NCBI RefSeq assembly: GCF_000424685.1
Contig: NZ_KE384224.1
Span: forward strand, 723,149 to 787,148
Direction: 5' to 3'
Length of the DNA stretch: 64,000 nucleotides
Source of the DNA: Methylococcus capsulatus str. Texas = ATCC 19069
Lineage (GTDB): Bacteria; Pseudomonadota; Gammaproteobacteria; Methylococcales; Methylococcaceae
Below are positions 43,036 to 60,748 of this stretch, piece by piece. Each line of letters begins with the position of its first letter. The stretch's first letter is position 1. Under the pieces are notes generated by a model, which was not told where the DNA came from, made no database searches, and worked only from the letters and a program-made list of their open reading frames with translations. The position numbers and the translations under genes were made by a program.

Positions 43036-43923
43036 TTAGCCGAATCGGCCGGTGATGTAGTCTTCGGTGAGGGGATGGCGTGGGTTGGTGAAGACCTGTG
43101 CCGTATCACCGACCTCGATCAGCCGGCCGAGATGGAAGTAGGCCGTACGCTGGGAGACGCGGGCCGCCTGCTGCATGGAATGGGTCACGATGGCGATGGT
43201 GTAGAGCTCGCGCAACTCGTCGATGAGCTGCTCGATCTTGGCCGTGGCGATGGGATCGAGCGCCGAACAGGGCTCATCCATCAGGATCACTTCGGGACTG
43301 ACCGCGATGGTCCGGGCGATGCACAGGCGCTGTTGCTGTCCACCCGACAAACTGGTACCGGGCTTGGCCAGATCGTCCTTGACCTCGTCCCACAACCCGG
43401 CCCGCCGCAGCGACGACTCCACGATTTCCTCCAGCTCAGCCTTGCTATTCGCCAGACCGTGGATCTTCGGCCCGTAGGCGACGTTTTCGTAGATGCTCTT
43501 CGGAAACGGATTGGGCTTCTGGAACACCATGCCCACCTGCGCCCGCAGCGGCACCACGTCCAGCCCGCCGTCGTAGATGTCCTGGCCGTCGAGACGGATC
43601 GAACCGGTCACCCGGCAGCCCACGATGGTGTCATTCATCCGGTTGAGACAGCGCAGAAACGTCGACTTTCCGCAACCGGAAGGGCCGATCAGAGCGATGA
43701 CCTCATTGTGGCCGACATCCAGACTGACGTTCTGAATCGCATGCTTTTCGCCGTAATAGACATTGACGTCCCGGCACATGATCCTGGGGTTCGGCGAGCT
43801 GATTTCTCCGATCGTCCGGGTGAACTCCCTCTGGTGGGCGGCGATCAAAGTTCCCTTTTCCGGGCTTCTCATTTTTGCGCTCTCTTTGCCTTGAACCGTT
43901 TGACTCTCTGCGATTGTATTCAT
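43036..43923 (-). CDS. pstB: Phosphate ABC transporter ATPase PstB
   Basis: PstB energises high-affinity phosphate import. The 295-residue protein has Walker [10 protein letters not shown] (80-88), the Q-loop in [20 protein letters not shown], signature [13 protein letters not shown], and Walker [14 protein letters not shown]. It has an N-terminal extension of about 35 residues relative to E. coli PstB (257 residues as recalled), which is polar and probably flexible. It lies between pstA and phoU. Confidence 0.96.
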   Translation of the reverse strand: MNTIAESQTVQGKESAKMRSPEKGTLIAAHQREFTRTIGEISSPNPRIMCRDVNVYYGEKHAIQNVSLDVGHNEVIALIGPSGCGKSTFLRCLNRMNDTIVGCRVTGSIRLDGQDIYDGGLDVVPLRAQVGMVFQKPNPFPKSIYENVAYGPKIHGLANSKAELEEIVESSLRRAGLWDEVKDDLAKPGTSLSGGQQQRLCIARTIAVSPEVILMDEPCSALDPIATAKIEQLIDELRELYTIAIVTHSMQQAARVSQRTAYFHLGRLIEVGDTAQVFTNPRHPLTEDYITGRFG

Positions 43924-43972
43924 GCGCTCCCTCGAGCTTTTGGTAGTGTAACCCGCAGGCCCCGAGGACGAA

Positions 43973-45277
43973 TCACCAGCGCCGCTCGAAGCGCCGGCGC
44001 AGGTACACCGCAGTGCCGTTCATCAGGATCAGGAATGCCAGCAGGACCAGAATCGCCGCGGAAGTGCGCTCAACGAAGCCCCTCTCCGGGCTGTCCGCCC
44101 ACAGGTAGACCTGGACGGGCAGCACGGTCGCCGGATCGAAAATGCCGTGCGGAATGTCGACGATGAAAGCCACCATACCGATCATCAGCAATGGCGCACT
44201 TTCGCCCAGCGCCCGCGACATCCCGATGATCGCGCCGGTCAGCATCCCCGGCATGGCCAGGGGTACGACGTGGTGGAACACGGTCTGCATTGGCGAAGCC
44301 CCCACCCCCATGGCGGCCTCGCGTATCGAGGGCGGTACCGCCTTCAGGGCCGAGCGGGCTGCGATGATGATGACCGGCAGCGTCATGAGCGTGAGCACCA
44401 GCCCACCGACCAGCGGCGAGGAACGCGGCACGCCCAAGAAATTGATGAACACGGCCAGGCCGAGCAGGCCGAAGACGATCGATGGCACCGCCGCGAGATT
44501 GTTGATGTTGACCTCGATGAAATCGACCCAGTGATTGCGCGGCGCGAACTCCTCGAGATAGATGGCGGCCGCCACACCGATGGGGAGAGACAGTACCAGG
44601 GTGACCAGGACGGTGTAGAAGGAGCCCATCAACGCTCCCCCTATCCCCGCCTGTTCCGGATCGCGCGAATCACCGGCCGTAAAGAACTTCGCGTTGAATC
44701 GCCGTTCCAGACGACCTTCGGCCTTGAGCCTGTCGACCCATGCCAGTTCGCGGTCCTTCATGCGCCGCTCGGCTTCGGCAGCGCTGCGATCGAAGTAGCC
44801 CTTTTCCAGCAGGTCGACGTCCGCGCCCGCTGCCACCCAGATGCGGGCCGAATGACCGACCAACTCGGGATGTGCCAGGATCTCGTCACGGACGGCATAC
44901 GAAGCGCCCGCGCTGATCAACCGATGCAGGGCGCGTTTGTCCTGACGTTCAGTGACATCCGGAAACAGCTCCCCCAGAGCGCGCTTCAGCAGTGCCCCAT
45001 AGTCGGCCGAGGCCAGCGCTTCCGGCGAACGCCCGCCGTCGGGATCGATCACGGCCGGGTCGAAACTGACGTCGAGACCCACGTAGGTCTGCGAGAATGC
45101 CCGGTAGCCCTGGCCGAAGATGCTGACCAGCAGGATGACCAGCATCAGGATGCCCGCACCTATGGACATGAGGCCATAGAGGCGAAAACGCCTTTCGGCG
45201 GCATGCCGCCGCCCGAGGGAGGCCTTGACGATGTCGGCAGTGCGTCGCGAAAGGACGTGCGTGGCTTCGCTATTCAT
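43973..45277 (-). CDS. pstA: Phosphate ABC transporter permease PstA, long form
   Basis: PstA forms half the phosphate channel. At 434 residues it is about 140 longer than the E. coli protein. After a first membrane helix ([20 protein letters not shown]) there is a large polar insert (about residues 65-215, periplasmic if the topology is as in MetI-type permeases). The permease core then follows with [20 protein letters not shown] and the EAA-type loop ([23 protein letters not shown]). The start ATG overlaps the end of pstC by 8 bases. Confidence 0.93.
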   Translation of the reverse strand: MNSEATHVLSRRTADIVKASLGRRHAAERRFRLYGLMSIGAGILMLVILLVSIFGQGYRAFSQTYVGLDVSFDPAVIDPDGGRSPEALASADYGALLKRALGELFPDVTERQDKRALHRLISAGASYAVRDEILAHPELVGHSARIWVAAGADVDLLEKGYFDRSAAEAERRMKDRELAWVDRLKAEGRLERRFNAKFFTAGDSRDPEQAGIGGALMGSFYTVLVTLVLSLPIGVAAAIYLEEFAPRNHWVDFIEVNINNLAAVPSIVFGLLGLAVFINFLGVPRSSPLVGGLVLTLMTLPVIIIAARSALKAVPPSIREAAMGVGASPMQTVFHHVVPLAMPGMLTGAIIGMSRALGESAPLLMIGMVAFIVDIPHGIFDPATVLPVQVYLWADSPERGFVERTSAAILVLLAFLILMNGTAVYLRRRFERRW

Positions 45278-46649
45278 ATTGTTCCCGATACTTCCGGACG
45301 ATGTGCATGGCAATGATGTTGAGGGCGAGCGTCGCCAGGAACAGCACCAGGCCGAGGGCGAAAGCCGCCAGCGTCTTCGGACTGTCGAATTCCTGGTCGC
45401 CCACCAGCAGGGTGACAATCTGGGTAGTGACGGTGGTGACCGCCTGCAGGGGATTGCCGGTCAGATTCGCCGCCAGGCCCGCCGCCATGACGACGATCAT
45501 GGTCTCGCCGATCGCCCTGGACACCGCGAGCAGGATTCCACCAACGATACCGGGCAACGCTGCCGGAATGACGACGTTTCGGATCGTTTCCGATTGGGTG
45601 GCGCCGAGGGCATAAGCGCCGTCTCGGAGCGACTGCGGCACCGCATTGATGAAGTCGTCAGAAAGCGATGATACGAACGGAATGATCATGACTCCCATCA
45701 CCAGCCCCGCAGCCAGAGCGCTCTCGGAGGACGCCTCGAGCCCCAGGGACTGCGCCACATCCCGGACAAAGGGAGCGACCGTCAGAGCGGCAAAGAAGCC
45801 GTAGACGACGGTGGGTACGCCCGCCAGGACTTCGAGCAACGGTTTGCCGACTGCCCGGATGCGGGGGGTGGCGTATTCCGCCAGATAGATGGCCGACAAC
45901 AAGCCGATGGGAACGGCAACCGCCATGGCGATCGCCGAAATCAGCAAGGTGCCGGTGAACAGAGGCACCGCTCCGAATGCGCCGGAAGACCCGACCTGGT
46001 CCGCACGGATCGCCATCTGCGGACTCCAGTCGGTACCGAACAGGAACTCGGTGATCGGAACCAGTCCGAAAAACCGTATCGATTCGAACAGCACCGAAAG
46101 CACGATGCCGACAGTGGTGAAGATCGCGACCAGGGAGCAGGCGATCAAAAAAAACATCAACGCCCCTTCCACCTTGTTCCGCGCCCGCAACGACGGCTGG
46201 ATGCGCTGCCCGGCGACCACGCCGCCGATTACGGAAACGGACAGCGCGACCGCGGCCAGCAAGGCGTCACTCAAAGAGCGCAGGCGGAGGTATTCGGCGG
46301 CAGCCGCCTGTATCGCCGGGTTGGTAGCCGATGTTTCCTTTCCGCCCACCACGTTGCGGATGTCGTTGATGACAAGGCCCAGTTGCTCGGGAGACTGGCC
46401 GCGGAGCTCGTCCGGCAGGCTCGAAATGACGAGGTGGTTGATGACCGGCCCCTCGAACATCAGCCAACAGACCAGCAGTATCAAAGCGGGCACTCCACAC
46501 CAAAGCGCAACGAAAAATCCGTAGTACCCGGGAAGCGAGTGGAGGTTGCGGATTCTGCCCGAGGCGACCGCCAAGGAGCGACGGCGGCCGAAACGGTAAG
46601 CGGCGAGGCACAACAATACGAGGACGAAAAACAGCGTTGATTTGGTCAT
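45270..46649 (-). CDS. pstC: Phosphate ABC transporter permease PstC, long form
   Basis: PstC pairs with PstA in the phosphate channel. The 459-residue protein is extended at the N-terminus. A helix (MTKSTLFFVLVLLCLAAYRF), a cytoplasmic/periplasmic region and a second helix pair precede the permease core, which contains AEYATPRIRAVGKPLLEVLAGVPTVVYGFFAALTVAP and the EAA-type loop DGAYALGATQSETIRNVVIPAALPG. It is first in the pstCAB-phoU operon. No pstS gene is present on either side. Confidence 0.93.
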   Translation of the reverse strand: MTKSTLFFVLVLLCLAAYRFGRRRSLAVASGRIRNLHSLPGYYGFFVALWCGVPALILLVCWLMFEGPVINHLVISSLPDELRGQSPEQLGLVINDIRNVVGGKETSATNPAIQAAAAEYLRLRSLSDALLAAVALSVSVIGGVVAGQRIQPSLRARNKVEGALMFFLIACSLVAIFTTVGIVLSVLFESIRFFGLVPITEFLFGTDWSPQMAIRADQVGSSGAFGAVPLFTGTLLISAIAMAVAVPIGLLSAIYLAEYATPRIRAVGKPLLEVLAGVPTVVYGFFAALTVAPFVRDVAQSLGLEASSESALAAGLVMGVMIIPFVSSLSDDFINAVPQSLRDGAYALGATQSETIRNVVIPAALPGIVGGILLAVSRAIGETMIVVMAAGLAANLTGNPLQAVTTVTTQIVTLLVGDQEFDSPKTLAAFALGLVLFLATLALNIIAMHIVRKYREQYE

Positions 46650-46972
46650 GGGTAACTTCTGGCCACAAAAATCGGACCGGCCGGCAATTTACGGACGCAG
46701 CGGAGCATCGGACATCATATGAGACCGTGGCCCGGAATCCCGGGGCATATGCTTCAGGGGGTTCCAGCCGGGGCGAACACCATGCCCACCCTAAAAAAAC
46801 TGCCAGCATCACTCCGCCGCCCGCCGAATCCGTTGACGAAGCGGGCGCACGGGAACATACCACGTCCGGGAACGAGCAGAGACTGAGCAAGAAAACCTTT
46901 TAACCCGGCAACATTACAACGGTATTTCACCGGAAAAAACCTCATGGCCGCCCCACCCGCCACGTCAACGAC
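46650..46972. other. 323-bp spacer upstream of pstC with no gene seen
   Basis: No open frame with a ribosome site or recognisable motif was found on either strand. It must hold the pst promoter, but I could not place a convincing Pho box (paired CTGTCAT repeats) or a sigma-70 promoter. Confidence 0.5.
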
Positions 46973-47941
46973 CTAAAAGCGGTTCGCGACGGTTTTCGCC
47001 AATGCCACACGCTCAGGAACGTCGCGGGGGATTTCACGCAACCCCTCCAGATAGCGCAGGCGCGGCAGAAGCCCCGTTCGGGTCGCAAGCTGAATACTGA
47101 GACCGGGCCGTGCGTTCAGCTCGAGCATCAAAGGCCCGAGGTCGCGATCCAGCACGATATCCACGCCGATGTATCCCATGCCGACCATGTCGTTACAGCG
47201 GGCTGCCATGGTCAGGATGTCGTCCCAATGGGGCACACATATGCCGGCGAGTTCGCCGCCCGTGTCGGGATGCTCTTCGATCCGGCGTTCGCGCCAGATG
47301 CCATTGTAGGTCCGCCCCGTGATCATATCGACTCCCACACCGACCGCACCTTGATGCAAATTGGCCTTTCCGTCGGAAAGGCGGGTCGGGGCACGGATCA
47401 TCGCCATCACCGGTACTCCGCGAAATACGACGATCCGGATGTCGGGGACACCGAGATAGCTCACTTCGGTGAAGAGCGGATCGAAATTGACCCGATACTC
47501 GATGAGTGCGCAGTCCGGAATCCCTCCCAAGCTATACATGCCGCTGAGGATGTTGGAAATGTGATGACCCAGATCCTCCTCGGTCAGGACCAGGCCGCTA
47601 CACCTGCGGTAACGGCCGTCACTGCGTGACTCGACCACCAGGATGCCCTCTCCCCCGCTGCCGTGCGACGGCTTGACGACGAATTCGCCATAGGGGGCGA
47701 GCAACCGGGAGAGATCTTCGATCTGATGTTCGATTTCCACCACCGCATAAAGCCGGGGCACCGGAATACCAAGCTCGATCGCTAGCGCCTTGGTCCTGCG
47801 TTTGTCATCGACGAGCTGGTACAACGAGCGAGGATTGTAGGGCAGCACGAAGTCGGCGTTCCGCTCGTTCATCCCCAGGATGCCGAGCCGGCGAAGACGC
47901 CGCCAGGGAAACATGCGGTCTTTCCAGCCCCCGGCTTTCAT
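46973..47941 (-). CDS. Alpha-L-glutamate ligase-like ATP-grasp protein
   Basis: The 322-residue protein is an ATP-grasp ligase of the RimK-related group. It has ILGMNERNADFVLPYNPRSLYQLVDDKRRTK, EFVVKPSHGSGGEGILVVESR (ATP-binding lysine and glycine loop), IEYRVNFDPLF, VPDIRIVVFRGVP, LHQGAVGVGVDM, and YIGVDIVLDRDLGPLMLELNARPGLSIQ (metal-binding Glu/Asn). It probably joins glutamate or another amino acid to an acceptor, but the substrate is unknown. The ATG overlaps the stop of the membrane transglutaminase-like gene by four bases. This gene, that gene and a retropepsin-like gene form a conserved trio. Confidence 0.88.
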   Translation of the reverse strand: MKAGGWKDRMFPWRRLRRLGILGMNERNADFVLPYNPRSLYQLVDDKRRTKALAIELGIPVPRLYAVVEIEHQIEDLSRLLAPYGEFVVKPSHGSGGEGILVVESRSDGRYRRCSGLVLTEEDLGHHISNILSGMYSLGGIPDCALIEYRVNFDPLFTEVSYLGVPDIRIVVFRGVPVMAMIRAPTRLSDGKANLHQGAVGVGVDMITGRTYNGIWRERRIEEHPDTGGELAGICVPHWDDILTMAARCNDMVGMGYIGVDIVLDRDLGPLMLELNARPGLSIQLATRTGLLPRLRYLEGLREIPRDVPERVALAKTVANRF

Positions 47942-49470
47942 CCCTTGAGCGCTCCACGGAAACGCCACAGTTCCAGCAGACGATATCCCGTGTAACGGCC
48001 CAGGAGCAGTGTGAGTGCCAGGACCACCAGTAGCAGTTCCGGAAAAACGAAAACGAGGTGCCCCAAATAGTCGCTACTCATGCTCAGGTAGCCAAGGACG
48101 GCCACGGCCAGGCTGCCAAACCCTTGCTTCAAGGCTTCGACCGGCCCAAACTCCTCCCAGACCATCGACATCCGCTCGATGGTCATCGCCATGATCACCA
48201 TCGGGAACAAAGCGACGGATACCCCCCGGTCCAAGCCAAGCTTGTAGGTCATGACGCTCACCATCGCCATGAGCAGGATCACGATGATGAGAACCGCCGC
48301 CAGCCTCGGAACCAGGAGCAGTTTCAACGATTCCAGATAGAACCGCAGCAACAACCCCAGGGCGACCAAGAGACAGAACATGGCGACCCCCCAAAGCAGC
48401 TGGGTTTCCCGGAAGGCCGCCGCGATCAGGATCGGCATGAAGGTTCCGAAAGTCTGAAGCCCCACGACGTTACGCAGGAACACGATGAGAAAGGCCCCAA
48501 TCGGCACCAGCAGCAGCACCCGATAGACGTTCTGCGTCTTGACCGGCAGGCTGAACAGGGAAAATTCCATGATCCTGGACCCCATCTTCCGCGCACGCTG
48601 CTCGGCGATCTGGGTCATTTCCTGCGAATGCCGGCGCACCGAATATTCGACCCGCCCGTTCTTCCCCCCCGTGATCTCGAGCAGGGGCTCGCTCCCGACC
48701 GTCCACACGATCGCATCCCCCGGCAACCCTGTCTCACCGCTCGAAGGGTTCAGATCCACCCAGGAGTCGCCGTCGAACACCTCGACCCAGGGAGTGAGCG
48801 AACCCCGGCTGGCATTGTCCTTCAGGATCGCCAGGTAGACGGGACGGGCGGAAACGTCGGCCTCGCGCAGGATGGCCACGATCCGGCGCGCCCAATCGTC
48901 CGGTCCGGTGATGTCCTGGCGCAAGAGACTCACGTTGCTGTCGGCGTCGGCAGCGTTGAGACGCTGCAGGAGAGCCTGGGCGAACGTCACGTTGTCCGCC
49001 GATTTGCTGCGGACCTCGTTGAGAAGGCCGCGAGCGGCCGCCTGTAAGGGTTCGGGCAAACTCTGCGGCTCTACCGGCATGACCACTCCCGTCGGCGGGG
49101 GCGACGCCTCCGCGGCCGGATCCTTGGCAAGGTGGATACGGTAATACAGGACCTGCCAACCGTGGGTTTCGCGTATGGCCCAGCGTGCCTGCCGGCGTAG
49201 GCCGTTGTCGTCGGTCGTCAAACCGTAATCGCTGGCGACGAAGTTCTCGTCGAGCACGGTGTAACCCCGCGGCGCCCGCGGAATGGCGAACTGGACCTTG
49301 ACGGCGGTATCCCGCCGGGCCTTGAACTCGATACGCGCCTCGACCGTCCAGACCTCGGCCTGTTCGGTCGGCAGCAGCGGCAATCCCAGAATCTCGACTT
49401 TGTAATAGCACAACGCCAGACCCACCGCCGTCAACACGGCGGCGAGAAGGCGAACGTGGAGTTTGCTCAT
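47938..49470 (-). CDS. Inactive transglutaminase-like protein fused to seven membrane helices
   Basis: The 510-residue protein has an N-terminal membrane anchor (LLAAVLTAVGLALCYYKVEI) and a large exported region, about 30-310, resembling a transglutaminase core (ADVSARPVYLAILKDN, LTPWVEVFDGDSWVDLNPSSGE). No Cys-His-Asp triad is seen: there is no cysteine at the expected site. From about 315 on there are seven membrane helices (VYRVLLLVPIGAFLIVFLRNVVG; TFMPILIAAAFRE). It matches the 'inactive transglutaminase fused to 7TM' family that accompanies RimK-like ligases. Its role is not known; binding a peptide ligand is an inference. Confidence 0.85.
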   Translation of the reverse strand: MSKLHVRLLAAVLTAVGLALCYYKVEILGLPLLPTEQAEVWTVEARIEFKARRDTAVKVQFAIPRAPRGYTVLDENFVASDYGLTTDDNGLRRQARWAIRETHGWQVLYYRIHLAKDPAAEASPPPTGVVMPVEPQSLPEPLQAAARGLLNEVRSKSADNVTFAQALLQRLNAADADSNVSLLRQDITGPDDWARRIVAILREADVSARPVYLAILKDNASRGSLTPWVEVFDGDSWVDLNPSSGETGLPGDAIVWTVGSEPLLEITGGKNGRVEYSVRRHSQEMTQIAEQRARKMGSRIMEFSLFSLPVKTQNVYRVLLLVPIGAFLIVFLRNVVGLQTFGTFMPILIAAAFRETQLLWGVAMFCLLVALGLLLRFYLESLKLLLVPRLAAVLIIVILLMAMVSVMTYKLGLDRGVSVALFPMVIMAMTIERMSMVWEEFGPVEALKQGFGSLAVAVLGYLSMSSDYLGHLVFVFPELLLVVLALTLLLGRYTGYRLLELWRFRGALKG

Positions 49471-49496
49471 GCCGGACGGGACTCCGTCATCTCCCC

Positions 49497-50066
49497 TCAG
49501 TGCCTTCCACCAGCGGGCGAAGGGGCCGGCGTAGTGCTCCCCTTACCCCGCTGGTTACAGGGGTCGCCCTCCGCCTTGAAAACGAATGTTTCTCCCGCAT
49601 CGACCACGGCGACGTCACTCAGAAAACTGCGGCCGAGCAACAGGGGGTAGTTGAAATTGCTACGATCCACCAGGGTGAATTCGGTCTGGTATTCACGTCC
49701 GTTCTTGCACAGCGTCAAGGTGACCACTTCCCGCTTTGATGACCCTTTGTGGCGCTCCTTGATGTAAACGGTGCGCTCCAAGGGCCTCTCGACGACGACG
49801 GTTTTATCGTCATCCTCGCTTTCCAGTGTGAACCGGACCCATTCCCGGCCGTCCCGGTTGAATCGCTGGATATTGTCCGAATGCAGTGCCGAGGTCTTCG
49901 CGCCGGTATCCAGCTTGGCCGTTAGGCGGAGATTCCACGGCAACAGAAACACCGACTCCAGCCAGCCCATGACGACCTTGTCTCTCGGTTTCGGCGCGTC
50001 GCCGGCGGAGGAAACGGCACTGACCAGTCCCAACAAGAACGCGATCCCAATACGATGAAGTTTCAT
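49497..50066 (-). CDS. Exported retropepsin-like aspartic peptidase (ATP-dependent zinc protease family)
   Basis: The 189-residue protein has a signal peptide (MKLHRIGIAFLLGLVSAVSSA) and a single retropepsin-like domain. LRLTAKLDTGAKTSALHS holds the catalytic Asp53-Thr-Gly-Ala, and TEFTLVDRSNFNYPLLLGRSFL is the flap and core region. The older family name 'ATP-dependent zinc protease' is misleading, as no ATP or zinc site is visible. It is the first gene of the trio with the transglutaminase-like and ATP-grasp genes; the pairing of ligase and peptidase suggests adding and removing a residue. The C-terminal tail is Gly/Pro-rich. Confidence 0.87.
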   Translation of the reverse strand: MKLHRIGIAFLLGLVSAVSSAGDAPKPRDKVVMGWLESVFLLPWNLRLTAKLDTGAKTSALHSDNIQRFNRDGREWVRFTLESEDDDKTVVVERPLERTVYIKERHKGSSKREVVTLTLCKNGREYQTEFTLVDRSNFNYPLLLGRSFLSDVAVVDAGETFVFKAEGDPCNQRGKGSTTPAPSPAGGRH

Positions 50067-50138
50067 GACGCAAACCCGGTCCTGTGATACAGCGGATTCG
50101 AAGTCTTTAGGGTATTTTCCGCCTCCCTGGCAATCGAC

Positions 50139-50172
50139 GAAAAACGGCCCACCAGTCTCCCCAGTGAGCCGT
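50139..50172 (-). terminator. Terminator after cytochrome c4
   Basis: On the minus strand ACGGCTCAC pairs with GTGGGCCGT (one bulge) around an 11-base loop and is followed by TTTTT. It lies about 25 bases after the cytochrome c4 stop. Confidence 0.75.
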
Positions 50173-50196
50173 CATCCGAATTGGCGAAAGTGCCGG

Positions 50197-50817
50197 TCAG
50201 TCGTCCTGAACAACCGAAAGTCCGCGGGCCTGGCTCGAATAAAAGGCAGCCAGGTCATGGATGTCTTCTTTGGAAAGCGCGCCGGCCAGACCGTTCATGA
50301 TGGCATTCTTACGTACGCCGGTCTTGTAGTCTTCGAGCGCCTTCATCAGGTAGTTTTCGTACTGGCCGGCCAGACGGGGGTTGGGACTCTCACCGTTGCC
50401 GTCCTCCCCATGGCAGCCGCCGCAGCCGCTGGCCTCGGCCTTCTTTTTGCCATTGGCTACGTTGCCGGTCACGGCGTTCTTGACGTTGATGGCCCGGAAA
50501 CCTGCGACATAAGCGGCGATGTCCCGCAGGTCCTTGTCGGAAAGCGAAACCGCGTTGCCTTCCATGCTTCCGTGCTGCCGCGCTCCCGAGGCATAGGCCT
50601 TGAGCGCGGAGACTACATAATCGTCGTGCTGCCCGGCCAGCTTGGGCACATGATAGGTCGGATAGGTATTGGAGTAACCCTCGATGCCATGACAGCCGGC
50701 ACAGGTGTAGAACTTCTCCTTCCCCGACATGCGGTCTCCCTCCGCCGATGCCGTCCCGCTGCTGACCATTCCGGCCAGCCCGGCGACCGCAACCTTCCAC
50801 AGGATATGGTTTTTCAT
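50197..50817 (-). CDS. Dihaem cytochrome c4
   Basis: The 206-residue periplasmic protein has a signal peptide ending at about residue 25 (GTASA) and two cytochrome c domains. The CxxCH haem sites are CAGCH at 39-43 and CGGCH at 132-136. The distal methionines lie in SMEGNAV and AIMNGLAGAL. This is the cytochrome c4 family, which passes electrons to terminal oxidases. The ATG at 50817 is chosen over upstream starts because it begins the signal peptide. It lies on the same strand as, and just downstream of, rpoC. Confidence 0.94.
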   Translation of the reverse strand: MKNHILWKVAVAGLAGMVSSGTASAEGDRMSGKEKFYTCAGCHGIEGYSNTYPTYHVPKLAGQHDDYVVSALKAYASGARQHGSMEGNAVSLSDKDLRDIAAYVAGFRAINVKNAVTGNVANGKKKAEASGCGGCHGEDGNGESPNPRLAGQYENYLMKALEDYKTGVRKNAIMNGLAGALSKEDIHDLAAFYSSQARGLSVVQDD

Positions 50818-50941
50818 GATGCTGAATACTCCCCAGTGACTAGTCGATCCGAACGCCGGGCAACCCGCGGCGCACACGCCAGCCGTGCGCCCCCGGCAAG
50901 TCGGCGTATGGTACCGGTTTCCGGGAATTTGACAACCGCGG

Positions 50942-50971
50942 AAACCGGGAGGATGCATCGGCCTCCCCCGG
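50942..50971 (-). terminator. Possible terminator after rpoC
   Basis: On the minus strand CCGGGGGAGG can pair with CCTCCCGG around an eight-base loop, followed by TTTCC, 10 bases after the rpoC stop. The stem is strong; the T-tract is weak. Confidence 0.5.
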
Positions 50972-50980
50972 CCGGTCCGG

Positions 50981-55183
<4,203 letters not shown>

Positions 55184-55248
55184 GTAAATCTCCCAGTCAT
55201 CAATTCGGAAGGCAGCCGCGAACGGCTGCCTGCTGCGCGGGGCGGCGA

Positions 55249-59325
<4,077 letters not shown>

Positions 59326-59586
59326 GTTGGTTCCTGACCTGAGTTTGGTTTGCTTGAAATATCGTGAGCCTAAAGCCTCCGGGAGGCTGCACCGGCAGTA
59401 TCGGGAATATGCCTTGGCTCGTTATCGGATTGCCACGTGCGATACGGAGGACGGCATGGACAGACGTTCGGAGTCCACAAGGTAACCGATTCCGTAACAA
59501 TCCGCAAACGCCGAAAGGCCGGCAGCGCGGGGCTGCCAGCCTGAATCGAAGCTCTTCCTTAAAAGGAGCGGACGCGCAACGTTTCG

Positions 59587-59964
59587 TTACTTGACGTCGA
59601 CAGCCGCGCCAGCTTCTTCCAGCTTCTTCTTGATGTCGTCTGCCTCGGCCTTGGAAATACCTTCCTTGACGGTGGAGGGAACGCCCTCAACCAGATCTTT
59701 CGCTTCCTTCAGCCCCAGGCCAGTGATCTCGCGAATCGCCTTGATCACGTTGACCTTGTTGGCACCGAAGCTGGTCATGACGACGTCGAACTCGGTCTTT
59801 TCCTCAACCGCCGGCGCCGCGGCACCCGCCGCGACCGGAGCCACGGCGACTGCCGCCGCAGCGGACACGCCGAACTTCTCCTCCATGGCCGAAATGAGAT
59901 CCACGATCTCCATGACGGTCATGTTGGAAATAGTCTCGAGGATATCTTCTTTGGAAACTGCCAT
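59587..59964 (-). CDS. rplL: Ribosomal protein L7/L12
   Basis: The 125-residue stalk protein: [20 protein letters not shown] dimerisation domain, Ala-rich hinge, and C-terminal factor-binding domain ([38 protein letters not shown]). The second of two close ATGs is chosen because GGAGAA lies 7 bases before it. It follows rplJ as usual, 39 bases downstream. Confidence 0.98.
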
Positions 59965-60003
59965 TGTCATTTCTCCGAAATTTCTTTCTGCCGGACCTGC
60001 GGG

Positions 60004-60531
60004 TTACGCGGCCTGCTTCTGATCTCGAACCGCCGCCAAGGTGCGCACGAACTTCGCGTGCGGCTCGGCCAGGGTGCGGACGAACTTTTCGATTGGCGCC
60101 TTCATCGTGCCCATCAGCATGCTGATCGCCTGCTCGCGGTTCGGCAGCGAAGCCAAACGCTCGAGCTCGGAAGGACCATATTGTTTGCCGCCGACCGCCA
60201 CCAACTTCACGACGAGCTTGTCGTTGGTCTTGGCGAACGCACTGACCACGCGGGCCGCGGAGCCCGGATCCTCAAGGGAGAACGCAAGGATCAAGGGTCC
60301 TACCAAACCGTCCTGCATGCACTCGAAACCGGTGCCTTCGACGGCTTTGCGCGCCAAGGTGTTCTTGACCACGCGCAGGTATACCCCGGACTCACGCGCC
60401 TCCTTGCGGAGCTGCGTCAGTGCCGAGACGCTCAGCCCCCGGTATTCCGCCGCAACTGCGGAGTGCGCTCGGGCGGCAACGGCTGCAACCTCGGCGACGA
60501 CCGCTTTCTTGTCATCGAGTCTCAGTGCCAC
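60004..60531 (-). CDS. rplJ: Ribosomal protein L10
   Basis: The 175-residue protein anchors L7/L12 dimers to the ribosomal stalk. It starts at a GTG with a perfect GGAGGTAACGA ahead, then ALRLDDKKAVVAEVAAVAARAHSAVAAEYRGLSV, VYLRVVKNTLARKAV, and the C-terminal L12-binding helix. A structured leader upstream matches the autoregulatory L10 leader. Confidence 0.98.
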   Translation of the reverse strand: MALRLDDKKAVVAEVAAVAARAHSAVAAEYRGLSVSALTQLRKEARESGVYLRVVKNTLARKAVEGTGFECMQDGLVGPLILAFSLEDPGSAARVVSAFAKTNDKLVVKLVAVGGKQYGPSELERLASLPNREQAISMLMGTMKAPIEKFVRTLAEPHAKFVRTLAAVRDQKQAA

Positions 60532-60639
60532 TCGTTACCTCCAGAAAAACTGAATAGTTTTGGGAAACCATTCAGAGCCATGCCACCCCGGCCGAAGCCG
60601 GGGACTCTCATAACGGCTCCTTTCGCCGAAATTCGGCTT

Positions 60640-60715
60640 CAGTCACCGTCTGCGCAGGCTGTACGATTAAGTGCCCCAAAGGCACGCCTGCGGTCTTTGA
60701 CGGTCACCGGAAATC
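60640..60715 (-). ncRNA. Ribosomal protein L10 leader (autoregulatory mRNA structure)
   Basis: In the 217-bp rplA-rplJ spacer the minus strand reads CGCAGGCGTGCCTTTGGGGC, then ACTTAAT, then GCCTGCGCAGACGGTGAC. The long stem CGCAGGC/GCCTGCG, internal CTTAAT and adjacent AGACGGTGACTGAAG correspond to the L10 leader that binds the L10-L12 complex to repress rplJL. The match is to the known E. coli structure as recalled. Confidence 0.8.
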
Positions 60716-60748
60716 CGGTAACCCAAAGTCGGTTGATTCGTTGCTGTA

